Assembly: GCA_045345765.1 (NCBI GenBank)
Contig: CP148265.1
Coordinates: forward strand, 744,001-808,000
Length of the DNA: 64,000 bases
Source of the DNA: JAOARY01 sp045345765
GTDB taxonomy: Bacteria; Bacillota; Clostridia; Peptostreptococcales; Peptostreptococcaceae
Direction of reading: 5' to 3'
The notes beneath the pieces were generated by a model. It did no database searches and had not been told where the DNA came from. It saw only the letters and a program-made list of their open reading frames with translations. Below, in pieces: positions 27,440 to 36,063 of this stretch. The translations under genes and the position numbers were made by a program. The first letter of the stretch is position 1; the number at the start of each line of letters is the position of its first letter.

Positions 27440-27865
27440 TTAAATCCTTCCTAATATAAGTATTGATATGATTAGCCCATAAATAGCAATACCTTCGGCT
27501 AAACCCACAAATATTAATGTTTTACCTAAGATTTTAGGATCTTCAGATACTGCACCTAATGCTGCTGATGCAACTGCTCCAACAGCATAACCTGCACCAA
27601 TTGTTGCAAAACCAGTTGAAAGTCCAGCTGCAATAAGCCCTAAACCATTCGTTGATGTAACTCCTTCATTTGTAGATGCATAAATGAAATCAGGTACCAA
27701 TATCATAACAGCCATCAAAAGGAGTGGCGCTGTTATAAATCCATTTAATTTTAATAATTTCAATAAATTATCCTTTTTTGATTCATATGCTAATTTATTA
27801 AATATAACACCTAATATTAATGTTACTAATATCGTACTCATTGATAAGAATAATATAATTTTCAT
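27440..27865 (-). CDS. ntpK: V-type ATPase membrane rotor subunit K (c subunit)
   Basis: Proteolipid of the membrane ring, 141 aa from ATG 27865. An N-terminal membrane segment (about 1-20) and a second (about 40-62, ending FIYAST) precede a glycine/alanine-rich hairpin (GLGLIAAGLSTGFATIGAGYAVG, then KILGKTLIFVGLAEGIAIYGL). The Glu of GLAEGIA is the ion-binding carboxylate. Only one carboxylate-bearing hairpin is present, as in many clostridial K subunits. The start is uncertain: an in-frame GTG at 27904 would add 13 residues but has its SD too close. An 8-bp hairpin (27875-27896) separates AGGTG from the ATG. Confidence 0.88.
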   Translation of the reverse strand: MKIILFLSMSTILVTLILGVIFNKLAYESKKDNLLKLLKLNGFITAPLLLMAVMILVPDFIYASTNEGVTSTNGLGLIAAGLSTGFATIGAGYAVGAVASAALGAVSEDPKILGKTLIFVGLAEGIAIYGLIISILILGRI

Positions 27866-27874
27866 AAATATTTC

Positions 27875-27896
27875 CCAAGAAATATAATTTTCTTGG
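27875..27896 (-). promoter_or_regulatory. Hairpin in the ntpK initiation region
   Basis: CCAAGAAA and TTTCTTGG form a perfect 8-bp stem with a 6-base loop between AGGTG (27902-27906) and the ATG at 27865. It may help set the high translation level rotor subunits need; that is inference. Confidence 0.4.
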
Positions 27897-27924
27897 ATAT
27901 TCACCTGCCTTTTTTATATATTTT

Positions 27925-29904
27925 TTAATACTCTAATTTAAAAGGTTTGTATTCAACACCATCACCTTTAAAATATTTACTAAAAAGTTCATAGTATTCA
28001 AGTCTTAAACCTTGAATAAATACAATAAGCCCTTCCAATGTAATTATTACTATATTTCCTATAATTAAAATCAATATACTAAATGGTCCATTATTTATAA
28101 GTTCAGCCATAGTTAAAAAAGCTAAAAACAAACCAACATGATTAAGTGCAAACGCACCTATTCTTATAAATGATATGGTATTACTCATAAAACCCATTAA
28201 GGTTTCTATCATCTCAAATATACTTTCTGTAAAATAGGCCTTTATTCCACCATCATAATCTTCTTTTTCTTTTAAAACTACATTTAATATTGGTACTTTT
28301 AAAATCATCATTAATATAAAAACACTCATCAAAGAAAAAGCTAATTTTATATCAATAATTTTTATTCCTATAAAATGAGCTATTATAAGAAGCAATGATG
28401 AATATAATAAAAACCCACTAATTCCATTCTTAGAAAAAATCACCTCTTTAAATTCTCTTTGTTTCATTAAATTTACAAAGCTTAAAATAAAACTTAAAAA
28501 AATTAAAATTACACCAAACAAAACAGATATGGATAGTACATAATTGATGTTTTCAATAGGTCTTATAAATAATGGGAGTATTAAATCCTCAAATCCAAAT
28601 ATACTTCCATATAAAAATCCAAATACTATGGAACTACAACCAAGAGACATTAATATCTTTCCATAAGGCTTAAACTCATCTTTTTTATTCAAAAATATAC
28701 CAAAAACTAAAAATACAGCACCTTGACCAACATCTCCAAACATAGCACCAAAGAAAAGTAAATATGTTATCGCTAAAAAATTAGTAGGATCTACTTCTTT
28801 ATATGCTGGAATTCCATATAATTTGACCAGTATTTCAAAATTCTTTGAAATGAAATTATTTTTTAATTTAGTTGGTGGTGTTACAGAAATTTCGTCTTTA
28901 TTTTCCTTATAAAAAAATATAATTTGTTTTTTTAAGTTATCAAATATTTTATCAAGATCTTTTACACATGATTTTGGTACCCATCCTGCAACATACATGA
29001 ATTGGTCACCAAATGCCATTTTATTTTTTAATTCAAATATCTTTTTTTTAAGCATTAAAAGTGAATAAGCTTCCTTTAAATCATTTTTCTTTTCTTCTTT
29101 GTATTTTTTTAACTGTAGTTTAAGTTCCAATAACTCAGCTTCTTCTTCTCTTATTTTCTTTTCAATATTATCTATGGTTTTTTTAACATCACCTTCTACC
29201 ATATTCTCATCTAATAAAAGAGGGCTAAAATTAAGTGATTTTAGTAAGTTTTCTCTTTCCTCAACCATATCTTTTGTACATGCAAATAAATACATAGATT
29301 CATAATTACCTTCACCAATATTAAAAATTAAAGAAGAAATATTTTCATAATTCTTTTTAATTTTTAGTACTCTTTCTTTAGGTATATATCCCATTTTAAA
29401 ATCCAAATACTTTGAATTAAAAATATCATAAAGAGGTAGTTTTTTATTCTCTATAAAATTTAGATTTATTTGCATTTTCATCAATTTTTCAATTTCGGTT
29501 TCTTCATCTTCTATCATTTTTCTAAGAGGTTCCATAAGTGCATAATTTGTATTTATCATATTTTCATAGCGCTTACATGTTTCATCTTCTAATATAATAG
29601 AATAATTTTTACTAATAAAATTTCTATCTATTTTTCTTTCTATATTAAAATCATCCATAAGTATTTCTAATTTATTTTGTAATTTTTCACAATCCCATCC
29701 ACCTTCAAATCTCTTTATCTTTAATAAATCTTTATGTGTTTTATAATCATCTGAGTTTTCTTCTATCAAAAAATTTCTCTTCTTAATCTCCACATAAGAA
29801 TCTACTATGTGTATTTTTTCAGAAAATATTATATTTGCTAAAATTTCATTTGAATAGTTTTTAGGAGCTATAATGTTTAAATATTCCATTTTTTCAACAG
29901 CCAT
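27925..29904 (-). CDS. ntpI: V-type ATPase subunit I (membrane stator, a subunit)
   Basis: Stator subunit with the ion half-channels, 659 aa. The soluble N-terminal half (about 1-370) contains coiled coils (for example the MVEGDVKKTIDNIEKKIREE region). The C-terminal half has about seven to eight membrane helices starting near FLAITYLLFFGAMFGDVGQG, the family motif, and ending with the conserved ALNHVGLFLAF and LEYYELFSKYFKGDG segments. GAGGTG precedes the ATG. Confidence 0.95.
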   Translation of the reverse strand: MAVEKMEYLNIIAPKNYSNEILANIIFSEKIHIVDSYVEIKKRNFLIEENSDDYKTHKDLLKIKRFEGGWDCEKLQNKLEILMDDFNIERKIDRNFISKNYSIILEDETCKRYENMINTNYALMEPLRKMIEDEETEIEKLMKMQINLNFIENKKLPLYDIFNSKYLDFKMGYIPKERVLKIKKNYENISSLIFNIGEGNYESMYLFACTKDMVEERENLLKSLNFSPLLLDENMVEGDVKKTIDNIEKKIREEEAELLELKLQLKKYKEEKKNDLKEAYSLLMLKKKIFELKNKMAFGDQFMYVAGWVPKSCVKDLDKIFDNLKKQIIFFYKENKDEISVTPPTKLKNNFISKNFEILVKLYGIPAYKEVDPTNFLAITYLLFFGAMFGDVGQGAVFLVFGIFLNKKDEFKPYGKILMSLGCSSIVFGFLYGSIFGFEDLILPLFIRPIENINYVLSISVLFGVILIFLSFILSFVNLMKQREFKEVIFSKNGISGFLLYSSLLLIIAHFIGIKIIDIKLAFSLMSVFILMMILKVPILNVVLKEKEDYDGGIKAYFTESIFEMIETLMGFMSNTISFIRIGAFALNHVGLFLAFLTMAELINNGPFSILILIIGNIVIITLEGLIVFIQGLRLEYYELFSKYFKGDGVEYKPFKLEY

Positions 29905-29924
29905 TTAATCACCTCTTTTCTTAA

Positions 29925-30959
29925 TTAAATTTTTTTTATTATAAATTCCTTTAACTCATTTTTATCTATTTCATACCTGACACCTTCTATTATTGATATA
30001 ATATCTCTTACCTCAAACTCTAAAAGATGTACAAATTCTATTATTTGAGCTATTGTAAATGGATTTTTTCTCGAAATTTTAACCAAAAACATCTCCAAAA
30101 AACTAAGTTGATTTATCTCTATTTTTAAATCATCATCTTTAAATATATAATTATATTTAGAATCTTTTATCTCTCTAAAAAACTCCGAAACAGTTTTTAT
30201 ATATACTAATTTTTTAAGCTTATTTATTCTCATATATTTTCCCAGTGGGATTGTATAATTTAATATTTCTTCTGGTGTTATTTTATAATATTTTATTGCT
30301 CTATATATAAATTGTAAATTTATAAGATCTACGTTTACACCAATCATATCAAGAATAATATTTTGATCTTTTTTGCTCAAAAACTTAGTTTTATCTACTA
30401 ATTCTCTAAAATAAAGAGTCTCTAAATTCATTTCCATATGAAATTCCATTCTATTTTCATCTTCATCTTCTAAATTTCTTAAATATGGATAATATGGTTT
30501 GTGCTTAAGTTTTGAAACTAAACTTTGTATATTATTACTACTAAGTAAGTCATTATAATCCAAACTATAATAACTTATTTTGAGCAAATTTTTTTCTACC
30601 AAATTGATATCTTCATTTCTATTAACTGCTCTTAATATAATTTTTAGATCTTCAACCTCATATCTTAAAAATAAAGCTTTATAAAATTTCTTTTCTTTAA
30701 AAGACATAAATTTCATCATTTTTTTTATCTCATATAAATAGCCTTTTTTTAGATAAAACTCAAAATCACCTCTATGGACTTCTTCCTTTGTAAAATCTTT
30801 TAATACTTCTTTATATAAACTATTTTTTTTCAAAAAATTTAATATATCAACAATATTATCTTTAGCTATTATTTCATGATAATCACTTATTTTTAACATC
30901 TTTCTTTTTATAGCACTAATTTTACCTTTTAGCGCACTGTATTTTGATAATCCAGACAT
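29925..30959 (-). CDS. ntpC: V-type ATPase subunit C (rotor-ring cap)
   Basis: Funnel-shaped subunit linking the central shaft to the K ring, 344 aa. It is helical, with family features such as LRYEVEDLKIILRAVNR and a late IEFVHLLEFEVRDIISIIEGVRYEID. The ATG at 30959 is preferred because AAAAGGTG lies six bases upstream, one base after the previous stop; an in-frame GTG at 30968 overlaps that SD. Equivalent to yeast subunit d. Confidence 0.88.
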   Translation of the reverse strand: MSGLSKYSALKGKISAIKRKMLKISDYHEIIAKDNIVDILNFLKKNSLYKEVLKDFTKEEVHRGDFEFYLKKGYLYEIKKMMKFMSFKEKKFYKALFLRYEVEDLKIILRAVNRNEDINLVEKNLLKISYYSLDYNDLLSSNNIQSLVSKLKHKPYYPYLRNLEDEDENRMEFHMEMNLETLYFRELVDKTKFLSKKDQNIILDMIGVNVDLINLQFIYRAIKYYKITPEEILNYTIPLGKYMRINKLKKLVYIKTVSEFFREIKDSKYNYIFKDDDLKIEINQLSFLEMFLVKISRKNPFTIAQIIEFVHLLEFEVRDIISIIEGVRYEIDKNELKEFIIKKI

Positions 30960-30960
30960 A

Positions 30961-31275
30961 TTAATCACCTTTTATTATTTGTTTGAAATATCTATTAACA
31001 ATATCCCTTCTTATCTTATTGAATCTATTTTCTATTTCTTCTAAATCTTTTTTTGTCTTTTTTTCTATTTTTTCTTTATTACTATAACCTTCTTCAACTA
31101 ATCTGTGATATTCCATATTCCCCAAAAGTTTTGCTTCTTTTTTGTACTCATTTTCTTTTGTCCTTAAATCTGTTTGAAAATTCTTAACTTCTTCCATCAA
31201 TTTTAGCTGTTGCTCCATTTTTTTACTATCAGCTGTTTTATCTATTTCTATAAGCTTTTTAACAAAAGCCTCCAA
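30961..31275 (-). CDS. V-type ATPase subunit H/G (peripheral stalk)
   Basis: First gene of the V-ATPase operon: 104 aa, almost entirely charged helix with a heptad pattern, fitting the small peripheral-stalk subunit (G/H, Enterococcus NtpF-like) that pairs with E. Translation probably starts at TTG, with AAGGAGGGG six bases upstream. Assigned by position, length and coiled-coil character rather than by a specific motif. Confidence 0.75.
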   Translation of the reverse strand: MEAFVKKLIEIDKTADSKKMEQQLKLMEEVKNFQTDLRTKENEYKKEAKLLGNMEYHRLVEEGYSNKEKIEKKTKKDLEEIENRFNKIRRDIVNRYFKQIIKGD

Positions 31276-31320
31276 TTAATTCCCCTCCTTAAAATTTAAA
31301 TTCACTTTTTATTTTTAAAT

Positions 31321-31355
31321 AAAAAAAATTGATAAATATATTTAAAATTTATCAA
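31321..31355 (-). terminator. Terminator-like hairpin in the V-ATPase leader
   Basis: TTGATAAAT pairs with ATTTATCAA (9 bp, 9-base loop), followed on the minus strand by an eight-base U-run. It is only about 46 bases upstream of the first V-ATPase start codon, and a separate maf3 terminator already exists at 31399-31430, so it may be a leader attenuator. Confidence 0.65.
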
Positions 31356-31398
31356 TCCCTTAATACTCTTTTTTATACCCATATATAAATTTTATAAT

Positions 31399-31430
31399 AA
31401 AAAAAACTGACCTCTTTAAATCGAAACCAG
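31399..31430 (-). terminator. Intrinsic terminator after the third maf gene
   Basis: CTGGTTTC pairs with GAGGTCAG (8 bp including three G-U pairs, 8-base loop) and is followed by eight U on the minus strand, about 95 bases past the maf3 stop. Confidence 0.6.
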
Positions 31431-31523
31431 CTTTCATAATTATACATAAAAAAAATTATTTATTTATATTTAGTTTTCTCTACAAATAATTAAGCAATAA
31501 TACAAATTATTTTACATTATATT

Positions 31524-32825
31524 TTAATTATTATTAATTATATTTTTAATTTTTTCATCTATGTTAAACGACTTATCTTTTATATATTTTTCATATACTT
31601 CTTTTATATCCATGTATTTTGTTCCTTCTATATGTGCACCTTTGTATGAAGAGTTTATAAATTCAATATGTTTATTTTCTCTAATAATATTTTCTATAAA
31701 CAATTTCATACTTTTATAACCTTTATTAGTATAAATATAATCACCAAACACATTTTTTATCTTGTCATATTTATAATTTGTATTTAATTTATTATTAAAA
31801 TCATATCCATCATATATAACAGCCTTACTATGCTGACATCCTTCATAAAATCCTAAATCTTGTCCTACAAATATAATAGGACTACATCCCATTTTTATTA
31901 ACATTGATAAAACACCTGTTGAAACACTACTTTTAACCTTTATCGCATTTTTATCTTTCTTCTCTTCTTCATTATAAAAATAAAATCTTGTTCCTTTATA
32001 TGATTTTACCGTCTCATTGCATGCACTAATCAAATAATAAAAAGGTATATTTGAGTTTTCATATCCTTTTATATGGGTTTTTGTTATAGGATTTGGATCT
32101 ACAATCATAAACATATCTGGATCAAATTCCAAATCAGTAAATGCTCTTAAAGATCTTCCAACAGAAAATAAAACTGATTTATTTTTAAAATTTTTCAATT
32201 CTTTTATAGAATAATCTAGGGAAGGACCTGCTGATATAACTATTCCAGGTATATTTTTAAATTCACCAAAAAACATAGACGCTTTTTTATCATTTAATTT
32301 TTTATTTAATTCTATATTTGTCTCTATATTTTTTAATTGAACTTTATCTACTTTTATTTTTTTTAATACCTTTAATTCATCTAATATTTCTTTAAATTTT
32401 ATATTTTTTTCCTCTATTGCATTTATAGATGGCTCATGAGAAAAAAACTCAGAACTTTTTTTTAAATCTATTTTCTGAAATTCTAAAATCAAATCTTGAT
32501 AATTGTCTTTTACTATTAGTTTTACTCTTTTATCATTTAATATATCTTCTAAATCTAATTTACTTTTAGCAAATTCAAATATATCTTTTCTAAGCTCTAA
32601 TATATATAATTTTTGATTTTCTTTTAAGATTTTTAAAACTTCCTTTATATGATAACCCAAACCAAATCCATATATAATATTAATATCCTTTGATTTTTCT
32701 AAAAAATTATTTGAAAATCTTTTAGCTTCTTTGTATACATCATATTTACTATGGAGATAAAAAATTTTATCTAAATTTTTTATCTCCATAGTAATATTTC
32801 CTTTTTTATCTTCTTTAATTTGCAT
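31524..32825 (-). CDS. Maf-type motility accessory factor (MptE-like), short paralogue
   Basis: A 433-aa member of the Maf/DUF115 (6-hydroxymethylpterin pyrophosphokinase MptE-like) family. Family motifs are LHSKYD near the N-terminus, the glycine-rich PGIVISAGPSLD loop, FSVGRSLR, and IFVGQDLGF. Flagellar Maf proteins transfer nonulosonic acids such as pseudaminic acid to flagellin. It is about 220 residues shorter than the two Maf proteins at 42-46 kb. ATG 32825 is taken because the residues from there align with the paralogues, though no strong SD precedes it; a second ATG at 32789 has AAAAGGA nine bases upstream. It overlaps the 117-aa gene by 11 bp. Confidence 0.85.
   Translation of the reverse strand: MQIKEDKKGNITMEIKNLDKIFYLHSKYDVYKEAKRFSNNFLEKSKDINIIYGFGLGYHIKEVLKILKENQKLYILELRKDIFEFAKSKLDLEDILNDKRVKLIVKDNYQDLILEFQKIDLKKSSEFFSHEPSINAIEEKNIKFKEILDELKVLKKIKVDKVQLKNIETNIELNKKLNDKKASMFFGEFKNIPGIVISAGPSLDYSIKELKNFKNKSVLFSVGRSLRAFTDLEFDPDMFMIVDPNPITKTHIKGYENSNIPFYYLISACNETVKSYKGTRFYFYNEEEKKDKNAIKVKSSVSTGVLSMLIKMGCSPIIFVGQDLGFYEGCQHSKAVIYDGYDFNNKLNTNYKYDKIKNVFGDYIYTNKGYKSMKLFIENIIRENKHIEFINSSYKGAHIEGTKYMDIKEVYEKYIKDKSFNIDEKIKNIINNN
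32746..32794 (-). repeat. Perfect 22-bp inverted repeat in the maf3 coding sequence
   Basis: Arms 32746-32767 and 32773-32794 are exact reverse complements with a 5-base loop. On the mRNA they form a 22-bp hairpin across codons of about residues 11-27. The right arm also contains the alternative ATG at 32789. See the findings. Confidence 0.9.
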
Positions 32826-33168
32826 TATTTTCAACTACTTCAATTAGGATTTCTTGCCAATTAAGTAATTTTTCTTTTATTTCATATTCAAGTAAATCAG
32901 ATATCAATATAGTATCATCGTTAGATATCGCTTCTAATAAATCTGAATAAATTTCATTTAATTCTTCATAATCTATATCATGATATTGTTTTGTTGCTTT
33001 TAATACTTGTGAAATCCAAATAAGACCTTCTGCCAAATCAGGTAGCATTTGTTTTGCTTTTACCCCACCTTCAGATACAAAATCTTCTACAATTTCTTCT
33101 ATCCCTCTTTCAACATTATTTATATAATTTATCGCTGTATTTAATGATTCAAATTCTAAAGTTGTCAT
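32815..33168 (-). CDS. Unknown 117-aa helical protein coupled to maf3
   Basis: I do not recognise this family. The protein is acidic and predicted almost all helical, with no signal peptide, membrane segment or cysteine motif. Regions such as LNTAINYINNVERGIEEIVEDF and YEELNEIYSDLLEAI have an amphipathic pattern, as in small chaperones. The ATG follows GGAAGG. It starts just after the yjfB terminator and overlaps the Maf gene by 11 bp, so the two are translated together. Its setting suggests a role in flagellin glycosylation or export, possibly as a Maf partner; that is inference. Confidence 0.75.
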   Translation of the reverse strand: MTTLEFESLNTAINYINNVERGIEEIVEDFVSEGGVKAKQMLPDLAEGLIWISQVLKATKQYHDIDYEELNEIYSDLLEAISNDDTILISDLLEYEIKEKLLNWQEILIEVVENNAN

Positions 33169-33234
33169 TTGCTATCATCCTTCCTGTATAGATTCTTTTA
33201 TCTTTTTTAATATTATGTTATTACAAAACTTTAT

Positions 33235-33271
33235 AAAAAGCTATCTTAATAAACTATTAAGATAGCTTTTT
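33235..33271 (-). terminator. Intrinsic terminator after yjfB
   Basis: AAAAAGCTATCTTAATA pairs perfectly with its complement over 17 bp around an AAC loop, giving a U-tract. It ends the flaG-fliD-fliS-chaperone-yjfB unit. Confidence 0.9.
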
Positions 33272-33274
33272 TAT

Positions 33275-33469
33275 TTAACCTTTTATATCAATTTTTGAAC
33301 CCACATTTGGATTCACTGACATTTCCATATCCTTCATAAGTTGTAGCATTTGTTCGTCCTTACTTGGTCCTGCTGATGATTTGCCCATCGCTATTTTCAT
33401 AACAGAAACTCCAACATCATTTTTTAGTTTTGCTTGACTCAAAACTACTGATAGTGCTGCTATATCCAT
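33275..33469 (-). CDS. yjfB: YjfB family putative motility protein
   Basis: A 64-aa protein with the YjfB pattern: MDIAALSVVLSQAKL at the start, a central VSVMKIAM segment, and SVNPNVGSKIDIKG at the end. The family is tied to motility by genome context, but its biochemical role is not established. AAAGGTG precedes the ATG. It is the last gene of the flaG-fliD-fliS cluster. Confidence 0.85.
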   Translation of the reverse strand: MDIAALSVVLSQAKLKNDVGVSVMKIAMGKSSAGPSKDEQMLQLMKDMEMSVNPNVGSKIDIKG

Positions 33470-33493
33470 AATATCACACCTTTATCTAATAGA

Positions 33494-33994
33494 TTATTTC
33501 TTATTATCAATAAACACACCAGAAATCTGACTATGCGTATTTGAATATGGACTAGTTCTTGCTTTATAAGCCCCTGTAATTCTTTTATTTCTATTAAATG
33601 TTTTCATATTACTTTTTAATTCTTCAAAATCTTTTTTTAAATCTACTTTATTTGATTCATGTTCCTTTTTTATACCTTTTAATATATCCATAATATCTTT
33701 TATAGTTTTTTGTAATATCAAAACATTTGGATATAATTTAGGATTTATTTTTTCAAAAGAATCTATCTTTAATTCTTTTTTCAAATCCTTTAATATAGAA
33801 TAAAATCGTAAATCCAATGAATCAATTTTTTTTTGAATATCATTTTTATTATTTATATCATTCAATAACAATTCAATATTAGAGCTTCTTATATGGATTT
33901 TTTCTGAGTTAGTAAACTTACTGTATTTAAGTAGGAGCGAATGTTTTTCTTTAGATATTACTATAAGTTCATCTAGTCCTTTATTAACATCCAT
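33494..33994 (-). CDS. Putative flagellar export chaperone, FlgN/FliT-like
   Basis: A 166-aa helical coiled-coil protein encoded directly after fliS, where FliT normally sits. It has long charged helices and a C-terminal tail with GAYKARTSPYSNT and GVFIDNKK, resembling the tail style of FlgN-type chaperones. It would bind late axial substrates such as FliD before export. Assigned by place and architecture rather than a motif, so moderate confidence. GGAGG precedes the ATG; the fliS stop is adjacent. Confidence 0.6.
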   Translation of the reverse strand: MDVNKGLDELIVISKEKHSLLLKYSKFTNSEKIHIRSSNIELLLNDINNKNDIQKKIDSLDLRFYSILKDLKKELKIDSFEKINPKLYPNVLILQKTIKDIMDILKGIKKEHESNKVDLKKDFEELKSNMKTFNRNKRITGAYKARTSPYSNTHSQISGVFIDNKK

Positions 33995-33995
33995 A

Positions 33996-34376
33996 TTATC
34001 CTCCCATATTAGCTTTTTTCATTGCTTCCTTCCATGTATCTCTTAAATCTGTTATTAATTCCTTAACGTCTTCTAATAGTTTTTTATCTTTTTTTATATT
34101 TGCATCAATCAATGTCCTGTGCATAAAATCATATTGAAGTTCTAAATCTTTAGAGACTTCATAGTCCATATCTAAAGATATCATAAGTTCAAATACAATA
34201 TTTTGTGCCTTTATAATATTATTATTTGCCATCTCTAAATTCTTATCTTCAATACCTATTATAGCTCTGTTTATGAATTTTATACAACCATCATAAAGCA
34301 TTAAAACAAGTTCTTGAGGTGTTGCTGTATTAATTGCATTTTGTTTATAATTCGAATAAGGATTATTAACTGCCAT
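33996..34376 (-). CDS. fliS: Flagellar export chaperone FliS
   Basis: Binds the C-terminus of flagellin to stop early polymerisation and delivers it to the export gate. The 126-aa protein has the family start (NPYSNYKQNAINTATPQELVLMLYDGCIKFINRA) and a four-helix bundle pattern. AGGAG precedes the ATG. In some Firmicutes FliS also takes part in FliW-flagellin binding balance; fliW is in this window. Confidence 0.95.
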   Translation of the reverse strand: MAVNNPYSNYKQNAINTATPQELVLMLYDGCIKFINRAIIGIEDKNLEMANNNIIKAQNIVFELMISLDMDYEVSKDLELQYDFMHRTLIDANIKKDKKLLEDVKELITDLRDTWKEAMKKANMGG

Positions 34377-34400
34377 ATATTACACTCCTAATCATTTTTA

Positions 34401-36032
34401 TTACATACCCATTTGTTGGCCTATCCAACCACTCTGTTGATTCATATCATTTATAGCTTTTTCCATTGCACCAAATTTAGCCCAATATCTACTTTCAACA
34501 TCTTGTAGTCTAGAATTTTCTTCATTTATTGTTTTATTAATATTTAATAATTGTTTTCCTATCATAGATTGAGAACCTGATGTTACGAAAGAAACTAATA
34601 TATCAGCTTTAACTTTTCTATATAGACTATCATTTCCTGAAGTCCCTGATTTTTCAATCATACCTTGCATTCCAGTTGCAAATTCATCATAAATTCTACC
34701 AAATATACCTGTATTATTTCTTTTGTCAGTTATCTCTGCATTTGTCATATCTGATTCTTTTTTAGTAGATTCTGATGATTTAAACAATAAATCCATAACA
34801 GCTGTAGGATCATCTTGTAATGCTTCTCTTAATTTATCTTCATCAACTTCTAATTTCCCATTATCTTTATAGTTTTTAGTTGTTGTTATCCCAATTTCTG
34901 CTGCTTGATTATAATTCGAACTTACACCTTCAACTTCTGCATAAATCCAAGAACGAGTTCTACTAAGCATCGAATCTAAATAATTATCATTTTTTAAAAG
35001 ACCTGATTTAGCTTTTTCTTCCCAAAGCTTAATATCATCCTCTTTCATAGCTTCTTTTTGTTCTGCACTCAAAGGTTGATAATCTCTATATTTTTTCTCT
35101 GATAACTTACCATTTACTACGTCTATAAATGCATTATAATTTTCCACAAACTCTTTAACTTTATCAATAACTGCGTCTGTATCAGTTCCTGTTGTTGCAG
35201 TTACAATACCCGTTGTTTTTGCATTTATTGTTAGTCCATTTATTGTCATTTCATTTTTATCATTACTCATAGCAATACCGTTAAATTCAAGCTCTAAGTC
35301 AAGACCATTAACTGCAGTATCTTTAACCATATCAGCAGTAGTTCCAGCAACAGTAGAACTCATGTGAAGTAAGCTTCCTGCTCCAAAGAAAACTCCGTCA
35401 ACTTCTGCATCTCCACCAATAGTTATGTTTTTTGATGAACCAGTCCCCTTTGTAGTTAAGAAGAATTTTTCATTAGCTGAATCATAAGATGCATTTAATT
35501 CATCTTTTAAATTGTCATTATTATTTATTGCTGATACTAAATCTGCAATAGTTGCATCTCCATCTAAAGATAAATTTTCTCCATTTATTGTTACTGTAAC
35601 AGTTTCTCCAGCAGCTTTAGTTGCAAATAAATCTGTATCTGATGCTATTGTATTTTTACTTCCTGTAAAAACACCTGAAGCTAATTGAGTTATATTTATA
35701 CTATTAGTTCCATCTGCTGCATCTGTAGCAGATGTAACATCTGCAATAGTAGAATTTGATGAAGTTGTGTTTTTTACCCAATCCATACTTCTTACAGATG
35801 ATGGTGTTATATTACCAAAATAATCGACATCTATACCAAAACTCTTTCTAGATTCAATTACAAATGATGCTGTTGCTTTATTCATATCTGCATAAGCTGA
35901 TGTTTTCCACTCAAATAAAGTTTTTTCCTGTTCATATTTGTCTACTTTATATCTTTCCGCTTTCATAAGCTCTTTGACCATACTCTCAGTATCCATACCA
36001 GAAGCAAGTCCGCTCATTCTCATAGTTGACAT
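34401..36032 (-). CDS. fliD: Flagellar filament cap protein FliD
   Basis: Pentameric cap that folds flagellin at the filament tip, 543 aa. The N-terminal coiled-coil domain starts SGLASGMDTESMVKELMKAER, a flagellin-hook IN-like region with ITQLASGVFTGS lies at about 100-120, and the C-terminal FliD_C domain contains AEIGITTTKNYKDNGKLEVDEDKLREALQDDP and ends with a coiled coil. GGAGGTG precedes the ATG. It lies between flaG and fliS, the usual order. Confidence 0.95.
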   Translation of the reverse strand: MSTMRMSGLASGMDTESMVKELMKAERYKVDKYEQEKTLFEWKTSAYADMNKATASFVIESRKSFGIDVDYFGNITPSSVRSMDWVKNTTSSNSTIADVTSATDAADGTNSINITQLASGVFTGSKNTIASDTDLFATKAAGETVTVTINGENLSLDGDATIADLVSAINNNDNLKDELNASYDSANEKFFLTTKGTGSSKNITIGGDAEVDGVFFGAGSLLHMSSTVAGTTADMVKDTAVNGLDLELEFNGIAMSNDKNEMTINGLTINAKTTGIVTATTGTDTDAVIDKVKEFVENYNAFIDVVNGKLSEKKYRDYQPLSAEQKEAMKEDDIKLWEEKAKSGLLKNDNYLDSMLSRTRSWIYAEVEGVSSNYNQAAEIGITTTKNYKDNGKLEVDEDKLREALQDDPTAVMDLLFKSSESTKKESDMTNAEITDKRNNTGIFGRIYDEFATGMQGMIEKSGTSGNDSLYRKVKADILVSFVTSGSQSMIGKQLLNINKTINEENSRLQDVESRYWAKFGAMEKAINDMNQQSGWIGQQMGM

Positions 36033-36063
36033 AATACACCTCCATGTTATTATTTAAACTTTT

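Noticed and set aside
27440..27865. A broken or truncated V-ATPase K subunit, because only one carboxylate hairpin is present
   Set aside because: The frame is intact and the layout with an N-terminal membrane segment and one Gly/Ala-rich hairpin is usual in clostridial K subunits.
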